From positions 248,001-312,000 of the forward strand of contig JAPMXV010000068.1 in the NCBI GenBank assembly GCA_026936335.1: a stretch of 64,000 bases of DNA, given 5' to 3'. This document shows positions 24,101 to 34,328 of this stretch, piece after piece. The translations under genes and the position numbers were made by a program. How positions within the stretch are numbered: position 1 is the stretch's first letter; the number at the start of each line of letters is the position of its first letter. The notes below the pieces were generated by a model. The model worked only from the letters and a program-made list of their open reading frames with translations. It did not search any database and had not been told where the DNA came from. This DNA is from Mantamonas sphyraenae (taxonomy: Eukaryota > CRuMs > Mantamonadidae).

Positions 24101-26180
24101 ACGCTCCAACAGGTGCTCGGCCTCCTCTGCGACCCGTTGGGCGTCCCCAAGCACAAAGCATGTGTGCGTGGGTGCGCGTTTGTCACCTTGAGGCAGGGCA
24201 GCTCCTACCACAACGACACCACCGTCTGCGTCCTGGGCATCGATGTGTGCATCTTCCAGATCCAGAAGCACATCATACGCGTTGTTCAACACCATCAGTG
24301 TCTTCCGTGCCCTCCCAGTCTTCCCGTCGTTCCTTGTATCCAGCCCACTAACCCCGTGAAAGCGCTTGGGCTCCTCGCCATCGACGATCACAACGTCCAG
24401 AACATTCCCACTCTCATCCACAACGACAGAGAAGGCTTGTCGGACGAGTACATACGCCACCTGTCGTTTGGCGGTGGAAAACGAGTCCCAGGATTCCGGC
24501 AAATTCGCCATCCCTTCTTTGCGCAGCCGCTGGGCAAAGAAGGACACAAAGGCCCGGACCATGGCACCCTTGTCGCCCTTGCTTTGTTCCACCATCAGCT
24601 GATACACACCCTTCAAATGGGCGGCGTTGGGCTTGAGTGTTTGGTTTTGGAGTCGCTCGCTCTTCCGTTGCTTGCAAAGCACACTCACCCAAGGAGAGCC
24701 CATGTACACTGCACTGTCATACAGATCATACTCGAGCAGTCGCTTCGATGCTGCAGTCAAGCCTTTGTAGTCGGCAAGCAGCTTGCTCTCCCTCACCGTG
24801 AATGACTTCGACACGTGTTCGATCAGCTGCTTGAGAGAGTCGATGTGAACGACAGAGAGATCGTTGCCTGTGCTCGGGGGCTCGAAGCCCGTCGGTACGA
24901 TAAGCTGTGTGCCCGCAACGCCGCACGCCTTGGATAGGAGATTGGAGTACCTCGCCAGGAGAGGGTTGCGCAAGGGAATACCGTCGCGCTTCCCGGTGAG
25001 CAGAGCGAAGGTGTTGAGCTTGTACCTGGTCAACTGGGTCACCTCGTATGCCCTTTGCGGTGCTGTGGGATGCACGCTCCAAAATGACTTTGCGATGTCT
25101 GGCGCCAAGCGAGCCACATCAGAGTCGGTATGGACAAATACGTGTTGATAATGGCCATAATGAGCGGAGAAGAATTCAGACATAGCCTGCTCGGCTTCCA
25201 AAGAGTCCAGCTCTTTGGGTACGGGCGACAAAAACACGCCAGGCGTCTCTTGCATCGGCTGGGTCCAATCGTGCTGTGGAATGGACCGCGAAAGGTACTC
25301 GTGCAAGTAGCCATACGTCAGGTACGACCTGCATTGCCACAGCATGTCCTGGGTGGAGGATGCGTGTGAGCGAGGGAAATGAGAGAACATGGGCAAAATT
25401 CCACGTACCTCATAGCTGGGCGGCTTCTTGCTTGATGCGGAGCGGCTCATATGCCTCAACAGATCCTGAACATGCACCTTGTCCTTGAAGTGGGTTTGCA
25501 TGCCTGCAAAGTCTTCGGGGGCAGCGTGGTGATCCAAGAACAGCATCACGGCGCCATTGACACCTTGCGCTTCAAGTTCCGTTTGCAACGCGGTCAACTC
25601 GCATGCGACTTTGTCGGCCTTGGCCTTGATGTGCGTGCGCACTTGCTCTTGTGTTTTCTCCTCCAGGTTTGCGTGCAGCCAAATACTCTTGTCTGTGGAT
25701 GGAGGGGCGGAAAATGCGCAGCGGCGTCAGTTTGCCCGTTGTCTTATGGCGCCAGCCAGTCGCTGAACCCTTACACAGGACACCACCATCCACGGAGACC
25801 ACCACCATGTCTCCTCCGGGGTCGACAACCTCGGAAATCCTGCTTGCCAGGGCAGGGGCGTTCAATGTATGGCTCGGTGACGCTTGCTCGGTATGCTCGG
25901 TACTCGGCAGGTCGCCAGTCTCCTCTCCAGCCATTTTGCGCATGTGTTTGAGCAGCACTGCCTTGCTGGGGCGCCACACCTTGTTTGTTTGGTTAGTGGC
26001 GTCCATCGTAACCTCGACAACCGCTTGTGCGTCACCATCGAACGCAGTCACAACCTGTAGCACGCTGGGCGGTAAGTCGTCCACACGAACCGATCTGGCA
26101 GCAACGACGTCCTGCTGCCCTAAGATGGATTCAACAATGTCATTCTGTACAGCGTCATCGTCGCTGCTGGATGATGACAT
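21125..26180 (-). CDS. Fanzor/TnpB-like RuvC nuclease fused to an XPG/PIN-like N-terminal domain
   Basis: Exon 1 26180-25775 and exon 2 25692-21125 join across an 82-nt intron (GTAAGG...CCACAG) to give 1657 aa. The C-terminus has a RuvC layout: RuvC-I Asp1432 in ILDGGKTK, an EYNTT motif with Glu1553, a zinc ribbon with unusual first pair His1560-x2-Cys1563 and second pair Cys1586-x2-Cys1589, and RuvC-III RDVNALLNI with Asp1621. These are the hallmarks of Fanzor, the eukaryotic TnpB relative that cuts DNA guided by RNA. The N-terminus shows an XPG/FEN-type acidic series: VSVDGGVLY (Asp131), MLFLDHH (Asp189), LEAEQAM (Glu301, Glu303) and VHTDSD (Asp325, Asp327). The middle is unrecognised apart from a poly-Ser tract encoded at 22740-22860. 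The start at 26180 is the first ATG in frame; a longer 5' end is possible. Surrounding truncated host exons indicate a mobile origin. Confidence 0.7.
22740..22860 (-). repeat. GAGGAT/GAGGAG microsatellite encoding poly-Ser
   Basis: About 120 bp of hexamer and trimer repeats (plus strand GAGGAT, GAGGAG) remain in frame inside the Fanzor-like gene, where the minus strand encodes a long serine run separating the N-terminal and RuvC halves. Confidence 0.9.
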
Positions 26181-26361
26181 TGTGTTTGATGCGACTCCGC
26201 GCAGCAGGCAGCTTTTGACGTCCACGTGACAAGATCATAACAGTGGCGAGGTCTGCCCGTAGCATGCTGATCTCCGCTTTCCCGACGTGGGCATGTGACT
26301 GTTTGTGATGGCTTCTGGTGTGGAGTTTGTTTGAAAATTTCGCTGTGCACAGAGCGCTGAC

Positions 26362-26975
26362 GTTCACAATATCCGGAGATATACACATGCTGGGATGCAC
26401 AATCCGCCTTGACGGCCCCCGCATATTGATTTCCGGGGCCTCCAAACGAACCTGTCCACTGTATATTGCCCAGGGTGTCCATGCGGACCAAAAAGACACC
26501 TTGGCCGGCGCCAATTATCCCTCGGTCGACAAAGGGCGACCCTGTGCTCGTACTGACCTGGAAGATGGCCCCATCACAGCTTGTGTCCAAGCCTGCGCTT
26601 ACATCTGGCGCCAATGAGCCGTACTGTTTCCACCACGTCGTCGGCACAGCACCGTGGCCGTAGGGAACGAGTGTGCAAAGCGCAATCAGCACTAGCAAAA
26701 CGCCTCTGCACGCCTTCCATGCTCCTTGCCGCGCGTTTTTCTGTGTCCAAAACAATGTGGAAGGGACCGGGGATGCGTAGAAGCGTGTGTGGAGGCGCCC
26801 AGGAAGCACGTGTGCCCACCGGTGTCAGTTTTGTGGTCAGGGACACTTTTCCCGCCGCAGAAAACAAGGAAAAAACCTCGTCGGGTGCGAACCCGTCCCT
26901 CATGGTTTGTCCCCAGACCCCGTGACGCGCGTTTCTTACCATCGCATGCGGTCGTGGCAACACTGTGCACCTCAT
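26362..26975 (-). pseudogene. 5' fragment of a secreted/surface protein with SBBP propeller repeats, truncated by the insertion
   Basis: Exon 1 26975-26940 (12 codons, ATG) joins exon 2 from 26740 across a 199-nt intron (GTAAGA donor, ACACAG acceptor), in phase. The joined product starts with a signal peptide or anchor (basic stretch, then VLLVLIALCTLVPYGHG) followed by beta-propeller SBBP blades (WWKQYGS, GQGVFLVRMDTLGNIQWTGS, HVYISGY). The second blade stops being recognisable after SGYCE at about 26363, where the insert seems to begin. The downstream Ig/Cys-rich/membrane gene at 16734-21066 lacks exactly such a 5' end, and SBBP plus Ig plus Cys-rich plus membrane regions do occur together in protist receptors, so the two may be halves of one gene. 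A direct join does not give a continuous frame, so sequence may have been lost. Confidence 0.5.
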
Positions 26976-27245
26976 GGTAGTGTGATGCGGTGTTGGGAGC
27001 AATTGCTTGAAGAATTTCTTGTGGGTAAAGCTGTGCGCGTGTGGTGATGCGGGTTTGCGGGCTGCCAGGGCAGGTGACGAGCGCTCGGGCACTTTATGCA
27101 CATGAATTTCAACGTCGCAGGGAGCATGACGGGTTCGGTTGTGTGTGATGGGTGATGGAGGTGGCTGCAGCAGCCTGGACGTTTTGTGGGGGGCGCCATC
27201 GTCGGCAAGTATTCCCAGAGCGCGTGTGACTATATCACAAACACA
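26976..27245. promoter_or_regulatory. Divergent intergenic region
   Basis: The 270 bp lie between the SBBP gene fragment (minus) and the F-box/ankyrin gene (plus). No coding sequence or clear element is seen; a shared promoter is inferred from orientation alone. Confidence 0.35.
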
Positions 27246-30200
27246 ATGGGACGGACCAGGGCATCGCGCACAGCATCAAAGAAACGCATTCTCAATGTGG
27301 AAAACGGCGAGGAAGTTCCCGCGAACGAACCCTCCGCAACACAGAACGACCTCAAGCGCCAACGTGTGGACACAGAGGGGTCCACACGCCGACGCACACG
27401 TCGAGCAGCGGCACAGCGCGCCATAGACAAATTTGACAAGTTGGAAGAAGAACGTGAGTGTGTGGGGGGCGCGGCCAAAGTTCCAAATCGTGTCGCGCAA
27501 ATCGCTCACCTTCCTCAACGTAACAGCCTCGCACAAGGTCGCCGGGAACAGAGCGAACAGCAAAACAACTGCACCTAAACCTGCACCCAAAACATTGCCC
27601 AAACACGCCCTGCGGGCAAAGATGGCATCCTTCCGCGAGGCTGTGAAGCGCGACGACTGGGATCTTCCGGATCATCCGCTGGCCGAAGTTCCGGCCGAGG
27701 TTTGGGAACGCGTTTGCAGCCATCTCGACCCCGTCTCCATGCTCTCGTTGTACAGCATCGATGTGCACATGTTCAAGATGGGAGAAATGCATGTGGTGCA
27801 GGGCCAACCGTTGCGGCCGCTACTGGTGCGCGTGCTGGGTTCGGGCGGCGCCGTCCCGGTCAAACTTGTCGATCCAAATGACTTTGGGCGCCGGAACAAC
27901 ACCAACGAGAAAGATGCCGTGCTTTGTGCATTGGACAGAGCTCTGGCTTTGGAAGACGAGCATCTTCGCGCCATGATGCTCCCGTCAGACCATGAGATTC
28001 TTCGTCTCACCACCCAATACCTGCCGCAGCTGTGCGGAACGTCAACCGAGGCTCTGGATTGGCTTTTGCGAAAAGGGAAGCGCTTGGATGCCCCATGGAT
28101 GTCGCAGCTGGCATTCAGCGAGCGGTGGGAGCACATCCCAAACGCGGCCTGGACTTTCGTCAAGTTTGATTTGGATGCCGGCGTCGGCTTCGATGATCGT
28201 CCAAGATCACGATGGGGTTTCCAGCCGCAAGTCCATCCACGCAACACATACATCAAGTACATGAAAGCGGTGCAGGTGTATGACATCACTGTGGACGAAA
28301 TCTATGTGGTTCCACTTGATGTCATGGTGACGTTTCTCATCCGCATTTTCGCATCGAACGGCGCTCGGCGACCACGCATTCCCGCAGATGCACTGTCCCA
28401 CGTGCTTGCTGTCCATGGAATGGAAGGAGTGGAACAGTGCGTGCGTGCGGGCATGACCGGGGCCAAGGGGCTGCTGAAAGCCGTTCTCCCCAACGCCGAT
28501 GACACTCGGCGGCTGGCCGTACTGCTGCAGCAGTGTCCACAGGAGGACTTGAAACAGTCACAGGTGCTGTTGGGTGCCGCCGAGCATGGGTACAACGACA
28601 TTGTGGCCATGCTGTGGGCACATGTGCCGTCACTCACTGCGTCACAGTGGCGATCACACCGCACCTACCTTGTGCGTGTGGCCGCTTCTCTGTCCAACAA
28701 AGACAAGTTGATGGCGTTTGAGGCGGAGGCACTTGCCAACGATTCGTTGGATGCCATGCAAAAGGTACACGAGGCACTGGGTGAATCCATGGACGACGAT
28801 TCGCTGCTGCAAAGCATTCAGCATGGCAACGTGTATGCCATCGACGCGCTGGCACAGCGAAACGTGCCGCTGGATGCTCCTCTGGGTCAGCTGATGGGCA
28901 CCGAGGAGCGAAGGCGGGACAAGCTCACAGCGCCGCAATGGGAAACGCTGGTCAAGTTGCAAGCGCGCGACAGCGTTGTCGATGACTCCTCCTCCTCCTC
29001 CAGCTCACGTGTGGACGACCAGGTGCATGCGCTTCTCTTGCGTCTGAACAACCTTGCGGACGTCAAGGCACTGCTGAAGGAGGATCCGAGCATGCTGACG
29101 AACGATGTGTTTGTGTCTGCGGTGTTGCAGTTTGTGGGTTCGTTCCACGATCGCAAGGGAGGCACCATCATGGCATTCCTGCTCAAGCAGGGACTTCCGC
29201 TCACACAACAAGTGGAGGACCTGGCGGCCGCGATGTACGACGAGCGAGTGCTGAATGCGCTCATGCAGCGTTCGTGGCGCTGGCGCACGATGTGTGGACG
29301 CACCAACGACGTCGTGCGCGAGCTATCCAAGGGTTGTGACGATCTGGACGGGGCCTGGAAGGGTGTGATGAACCGCAACGCAGAGAATTTGGGCGTCGAG
29401 CGCTATTTCTGGCGCCAATTGGACGCAGACATCATTGCCTTCCTTGAAGCGGGCCTGCAGGTGACACGCAGTGCCGTTGAGAATTGGTCGGTGAGCCGTG
29501 ACGAAGCGTTCATGCAAGTATTGCAACGTGCGGCCGAGGCGGGAATGCACGATCTCGTGTGGGCCAACTTGACCGCAGGAAATCAGAGCTTGGCGTTGGA
29601 GTCGATGCAAACCCTTGGGGTCACTCCCGACTCTGAGCAGCTTGTGCATGGCATCAACGAAGGGTGGCACAAGTTTGTGAACGCTGCGTGTGAGCGAGGC
29701 GCAGGCCTGCCTTCCGTCATTCCCAGGCTAGGCCGCAAGGGAGGGAGCGAGGCCATGCTGAGGGTGCTGATCAAGCACGGCATGCGATCGGACGAATCGC
29801 ATCTCACGCATGCGCTGTCACACAGGATGTCCGCGGATCTGGTCGCGCTGATCCTGGATGCTGGCGTGCCGTGTTCAGAGCGGTGTCGCAAGAGCGGCCT
29901 GAACAGAAACATGTTTGACGCCGACGTGTTGGAAGTGTTGCGCCAGCGTGGCGTGCCATGTGACATGCACGTGCTGTCGTGGATTGCACGCGGAGGCGAT
30001 GGCAACGCCGACCTGCTGTGCGACATCCTGCAGAACGACCCCAGTGCAGATCCGCACACTTGCGGCTGGCTCGATTCCGGGTGTTGCTTGTGGCGGAATG
30101 CACGCCTCAATCGGGTGCTGGAGCAGCTGTTGGCCTGGTACGCAAGAAAGGGAAAGCCTGTCCCTCCTGATCTGCTTGCCGCATGTGCAAACGACAACAT

Positions 30201-30519
30201 CGACATGCTGGCACGCGTCTTGGAAACCCATGAGGTGGACGTGGGGGACTTTGATTGGGTGGAAAGGTACGTCCGTCCATCCAACAGAGACAGCGCTGCC
30301 TTCCACCAGCTTGTCTACGGCCTTCTCACCGACGCACAACGCGCCAATCTGCCAAGTGTGCTGGTTCGCTTGGCCGTGAAGGATCACGATGCAGAGCTGT
30401 TGGCACCCACGTATGCGGTGGATCCGGAAAAGGTGCGGCGCGCGGCCTACCACGTGCAGGAGCATCGATGGTTTCTTGACGAATTTCTTCCCCATGTGAA
30501 CAACAACAACAACGGGTGA
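27246..30519 (+). CDS. F-box-like protein with divergent ankyrin-type repeats
   Basis: Exon 1 27246-27453 encodes a basic N-terminus (MGRTRASRTASKKR); exon 2 27527-30519 follows a 73-nt intron (GTGAGT donor, CGTAACAG acceptor); 1066 aa. An F-box-like helix, PAEVWERVCSHLDPVSML, lies at about residues 120-140, followed by about 850 residues of helical pairs resembling degenerate ankyrin repeats (for example IMAFLLKQGLPLTQQVEDL and MLRVLIKHGMRSDESHLTHA). F-box proteins link substrates to SCF ubiquitin ligases, and the repeats would bind the substrate. The family of the repeats is a structural guess. The basic N-terminus could be a nuclear signal. Confidence 0.7.
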
Positions 30520-30592
30520 CGAGCGGTGGGTATCGATACAGACCACAGTGGCATTGGATTGGGCCTTGATTGATTGTGTGCGTGTGGAGGGC

Positions 30593-31382
30593 TCAGTCGT
30601 CCCACTTTTCCCGTGTGATCTCGGCCTCGGTGAAGCTGCCCTTGCAGCGGATGTAGTCCTCGTCGTCAAAGTATCCCGGGCACGTAAACTTGCGCTTCTT
30701 GGTGTCGTAGCGCAGCTTGCCCGAGTAGCAGGTGGGACACACAGGGATGCGCTGTGGGCGGGTGTTAGTGGAAAATCCGTTGCCGGGAATCGGCGGGAAC
30801 CTGTCAAGCGGGGGAAGTGAGACTCACCCCGCGCGCCTTGCCGTCTGCACACCGGTCCAGCAGCTCTGTCTTGTTGCCCGACTTCTTCTGGCCATTCTTC
30901 TCCAGCACCTCCTTAAGCTGCGCCACCGAATAGTCCTTGTAGAACTCCCTAGCGGCCACTTCGGCTGCCGACGATTTCGTGCGCTGCACCTTTTTCGGCT
31001 TCGCCGCCTTTGCCGCAGGTTTGGCTGCCGCCTTGCCCGACGCCTTGTCCGATGCCTTGGCAGTGGCCTTGGTGGTGGCCTTGGTGGCCTTGCCCTTGCC
31101 CTTGGCCGTGGTGGTGCCAGCCGTCGATGCCGTCGTGGTGTCCTTCTTTGCCTTTGCCGCCTTTGCCTTGGGCTTGGCTGCCGCGCCCGTGCTGCTGCTG
31201 CTGCTGGCCTTGGCTCCCTTGGCCTTGGCTCCCTTGGGTTTCTTGCCCTTGCTGCTCACACGTGCACGCTTCACATCAGCTGTGGCATCCGCCACAGCAT
31301 CCGACGTGGTGTCTCCAGGCGTGTATACATCCGGGGTCTTGCGCTTGCGCGACGAGCGACGTGGGGCGGCGGCAGTGGACAT
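30593..31382 (-). CDS. PADR1 zinc-domain protein with lysine/alanine-rich histone-H1-like tail
   Basis: Exon 1 31382-30828 and exon 2 30751-30593 join in phase at GTGAGT/CCACAG; 237 aa. The N-terminal two thirds are low-complexity Lys/Ala/Pro/Ser, like histone H1 tails. The C-terminus matches the PADR1 module of PARP1: the helical part LKEVLEKNGQKKSGNKTELL and DRCADG, then a zinc part with CPTC, FTCPG and YIRCKG followed by a Trp near the end. PADR1 (zinc finger 3 of PARP1) helps sense DNA breaks and pass the signal to the catalytic domain, but no WGR or ADP-ribosyltransferase domain is present here. Probably a chromatin-bound DNA-damage protein. It ends 73 bp from the F-box gene, tail to tail. 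Confidence 0.85.
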
Positions 31383-31581
31383 CGGGTGGGTGGTTTTGTG
31401 TTCCGGTGCCTGCCACGGGGCGCTGCGCCCCAAAACCCCCTTCCCTCGGTCCCTCCTCTTTCTTCCCTCACCCTATGCAACCATGGAACACAATTGTGAC
31501 GAATGTAACATTGTTGAATGTGGCAGGGGAGAGCCCCTTCCCGGCGTTTTCGCCACCCCCCCCCCCCCCTTGCGCTCAGTG

Positions 31582-33064
31582 TCATTGATGCTTGCTGGAC
31601 GCCAGCCTCTGCTGCTGGTGTTTCTTCTTGCGGGCCTGTTTGGCCGCGGCGGCCTGCTGTTGCTTCTTGTAGTGGGCCAGGATGACGTCGCGGCTGGTGT
31701 GGTGGATCTTGAACCCGTAGATGCGTGGCACATAGTGCTGTGACGGCTTGTTGGGAATCAGGTCGCAGAACATCTGCAGCAGCAGATGCGGGAACGTTGT
31801 GCCAAAGTAGGCCCCATCCAATGTGCCCTGTCGCGACGACTTGGGGTAAAAGATCTCCTCGCAACGCGGGCAAAAGATCTTCACCGTGCTTGTTCTGTGC
31901 GTGTGTGCCGTCCCACACACAAGACAATGACATGTGTGGACAGGAGAAGTGTCGTGCCACGGTGTCCGGTGTACGCATGGGTGTCAGTGTCCCTGTGGCA
32001 TCGTCCACACCTCGTTTTTCCACACGCCCCCCCCCGCCTCCCGTTTCTCCCGTCCGCCTCCTCCCGACGCTCGCTCGCACGGTCTCCCAAGCCCCTCCAA
32101 ACTCACCGAGGAAGGTCGCTCTGGCCCACAGGCAGCACGGGCTGGCCCTGGCAAAACACACGTGGGCAGCGGCCAAAGTCCACGTCTTGGTACTTGGTCA
32201 CCATGGCCGTCATGCCCCTGTTGGTCAGAATGTACCGTGCATGGATCAGACCATACAGCATCTCTGCAGCGCCTTCCACCAACTCCTGCTGCTCTTCCGA
32301 CAGGATTTCTGTGTGTGTGTGTCCCTGTCAGTCATCTGTCCATGACTCTGCATGCCTACTGCCTCCTCACGCGGCCTTCTTCCCTGGACTGCCCGCCCTC
32401 CCAATTTCGGAACGCTTGCGCGATTTTTGCCCCGCCCCCACACAGCACCATAGCACAAGGGAAGGGCAAGGATCACGACGTGTGCGTGTGCGTGTGTTGC
32501 TTCCTCTCACTCTCGTCTCTCTGTGTAATGTGTGGGACACTCACCTGCAGACGAGTCGCCGTCGAGAATCATATCGAGGGCGAGGTCGTAGAAGGGAACC
32601 ATGGTGCTGAGGCCCGTGAGGTTAAAGTCATCGCCAATGTACGACTCTTCAATCTCGCAGAAGAATTCGTTGCCACGCAATGAACAGAACCAGGCAATCC
32701 AGGAGATCTCCTCATCCATCTCCAGCTCGCTTTCGTCCTCTTCTTCCTCCTCCTCTTCATCTTCCTCCTCCTCCTCCTCATCTTCTTCCTCCTCCGGCGG
32801 CACCGTGGGTGCATTGACGTCCACGGCACCCGTTGCTGCTGCTGATACGCCACCGGTCGTGTTGTTGCTGCTGCTTGTGGTGCTGCTGGTGGTGTTGGTA
32901 CCGCCCTCAGCACCGCCCGCCAGCTCGCTCCCGGCGTACAGCTCTTTGCTGAGTGGAGCGTTTTGATCCGCCTCCACGCCGTTGCCGCCTGCATCCTGGT
33001 CACCACCGCCTGTGGACTGCAGGGAAACGTCGCTCGATTGCCATGCTTGGCGCTTGCTCGACAT
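31582..33064 (-). CDS. CSNK2B: Casein kinase 2 regulatory (beta) subunit
   Basis: Three exons, 33064-32545, 32308-32107 and 31894-31582, sum to 345 codons including stop (344 aa). After a long Asn/Ser/Thr and poly-acidic N-terminus comes the CK2-beta core: [33 protein letters not shown], a zinc finger with CPRVFC and CPRCEE, and [12 protein letters not shown] then [10 protein letters not shown]. The subunit dimerises through the zinc finger and recruits and regulates the CK2 alpha catalytic subunits. The tail is Gln/Lys/Ala-rich and longer than usual, and the N-terminal extension of over 100 residues is unusual compared with the 215-aa human protein. It is divergent to the LRR gene across 104 bp. 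Confidence 0.97.
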
Positions 33065-33168
33065 CGGAGTTGGTCTCTGTGTGTCGTGCGGGGTGTTGCG
33101 AGAGGGTCGTTTGCGCGGCTGTTGCTCTGCGCGTGCCTGCGCAAAAAAGGATTGGTAGGGATTGGCAG
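33065..33168. promoter_or_regulatory. 104-bp divergent intergenic region
   Basis: The start codons of CK2 beta (minus) and the LRR/ankyrin gene (plus) face away from each other across this gap, so promoters and 5' untranslated regions must share it or overlap the genes. No specific motif is recognised. Confidence 0.4.
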
Positions 33169-34191
33169 ATGAGCAAGATGGATGACAGACGAACGTCGGA
33201 GGTTCAAACCCTGGTTCAGCTGATTGGCAAGGCCAATCCAAACCCGGACGAGGTCGTTGCTGCCCTCGAGGCAGCTGGGAACGAAAACGAGGTGCGCTAC
33301 GAGAGCACCAGACCGTAATGATGTGTGCCTCTGACACTGACACACTCTCTTTCTATCCATCCATCCATCCGGATGCCCATTGTGCAGCAAGTGGGCCTCT
33401 CTCACTTCCATTTGGGCAACCCAGAGATGGTCGTCCTTGCTGCGGCGCTGCGACACAACACCAATGTGCAAAAACTCAAGTTGTCTTCAAACTGCATCGG
33501 CACGGACGGACTCAAGGCGTTGGTGCATGCACTGCGTGACAACACCACCGTGAACACACTCCTGCTGGGGTCAAACAACCTCGGCGACGACGCCGTTCCC
33601 TACTTGACGGAGCTGTTCCGGCAGTCGACCACACTCAATGCCATCTCCCTGTGGGGCAACAACTTTACAGACGACGCCTACACAGCCATGGCAGAGGCGT
33701 TGGTGCACAACAAGTCGTTGTTCTCCCTCGTGGGGCCGGATTTGAGCAACCCGGAAATCATGGTCGTCCTGAGGCGAAACAAGGTGCATGCCAGGAAGTT
33801 CGTGCTTGCCTGCAAAACTGGAGACGTGGAGACAATGCAATGGTTGAAGGAGTGGGGGGTGTCCCTGGATGCATGCGTGGATTTCGAGTGTCCACTTGAC
33901 GCGGCCGTCAAGACCGCTCAGGACGATGCTGTGACCTTGCTGCGGCAGTGGGGCGTCCGTGTGACACCCTTTGCAGAAATCATGGCAAAGAGGGTGGGTT
34001 GGAGGACAGCAGTGCATTGGCTGTGGGAGGCAGAGGTGGATGATCGGATCGAAACGGCGTTGGTGATGAATGGCCAAGAGAGGGAGGAAATGTTTGAGGC
34101 AGGCGGAATGGAATGGTACACACCGAGTGCATTGTGGAGCACATTGCCCGATGAGGTGATGGCACGTGTGTTGAGGTGGATGGCCGTGTGA
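33169..34191 (+). CDS. Leucine-rich repeat protein with ankyrin-like unit and C-terminal F-box-like motif
   Basis: Exon 1 33169-33291 and exon 2 33388-34191 join across a 96-nt intron with a weak donor (GTGCGC) and GTGCAG acceptor; 308 aa. Three or four RNI-type LRR units ([52 protein letters not shown]) are followed by an ankyrin-like helix pair ([20 protein letters not shown]) and end with [14 protein letters not shown], close to an F-box helix. A similar LPxEVMxRIxxWM motif occurs in the kelch-like gene that follows. A substrate adaptor for ubiquitin ligase is a guess from that motif. Confidence 0.7.
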
Positions 34192-34205
34192 CATCCGGCG
34201 GCACA

Positions 34206-34236
<31 letters not shown>

Positions 34237-34328
34237 CATTGTGTCGGATTCCTGGAAAGAACCCCTACAGTGGAGGAGATGAAGCAGGCGTGGAGGAGCA
34301 TGTGGAGTGCAGAGGGAAGAAGGTGCCT
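34192..34328. repeat. Tail-to-tail intergenic spacer with (CA)n tract
   Basis: The spacer between the ends of the LRR and kelch-like genes contains a CA dinucleotide run at about 34200-34234. No gene is seen. Confidence 0.7.

Larger units (their letters stand above)
21067..26361 (-). mobile_element. Fanzor-type insertion between two truncated host gene parts
   Basis: The block carries one spliced gene for a RuvC/Fanzor-like nuclease and separates a signal-peptide/SBBP exon (right) from an Ig-like membrane protein lacking its start (left), both on the minus strand. Edges are estimates: GTTCAC occurs at 21061-21066 and at 26362-26367 and could be a target duplication, but a 6-bp match is weak evidence. 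A hairpin, CGGCG-CTA-CGCCG, lies at 21078-21090 just 3' of the nuclease gene. I see no clear long terminal inverted repeats and no second transposase in the block, so mobilisation would depend on the nuclease or on a partner elsewhere. Confidence 0.5.
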
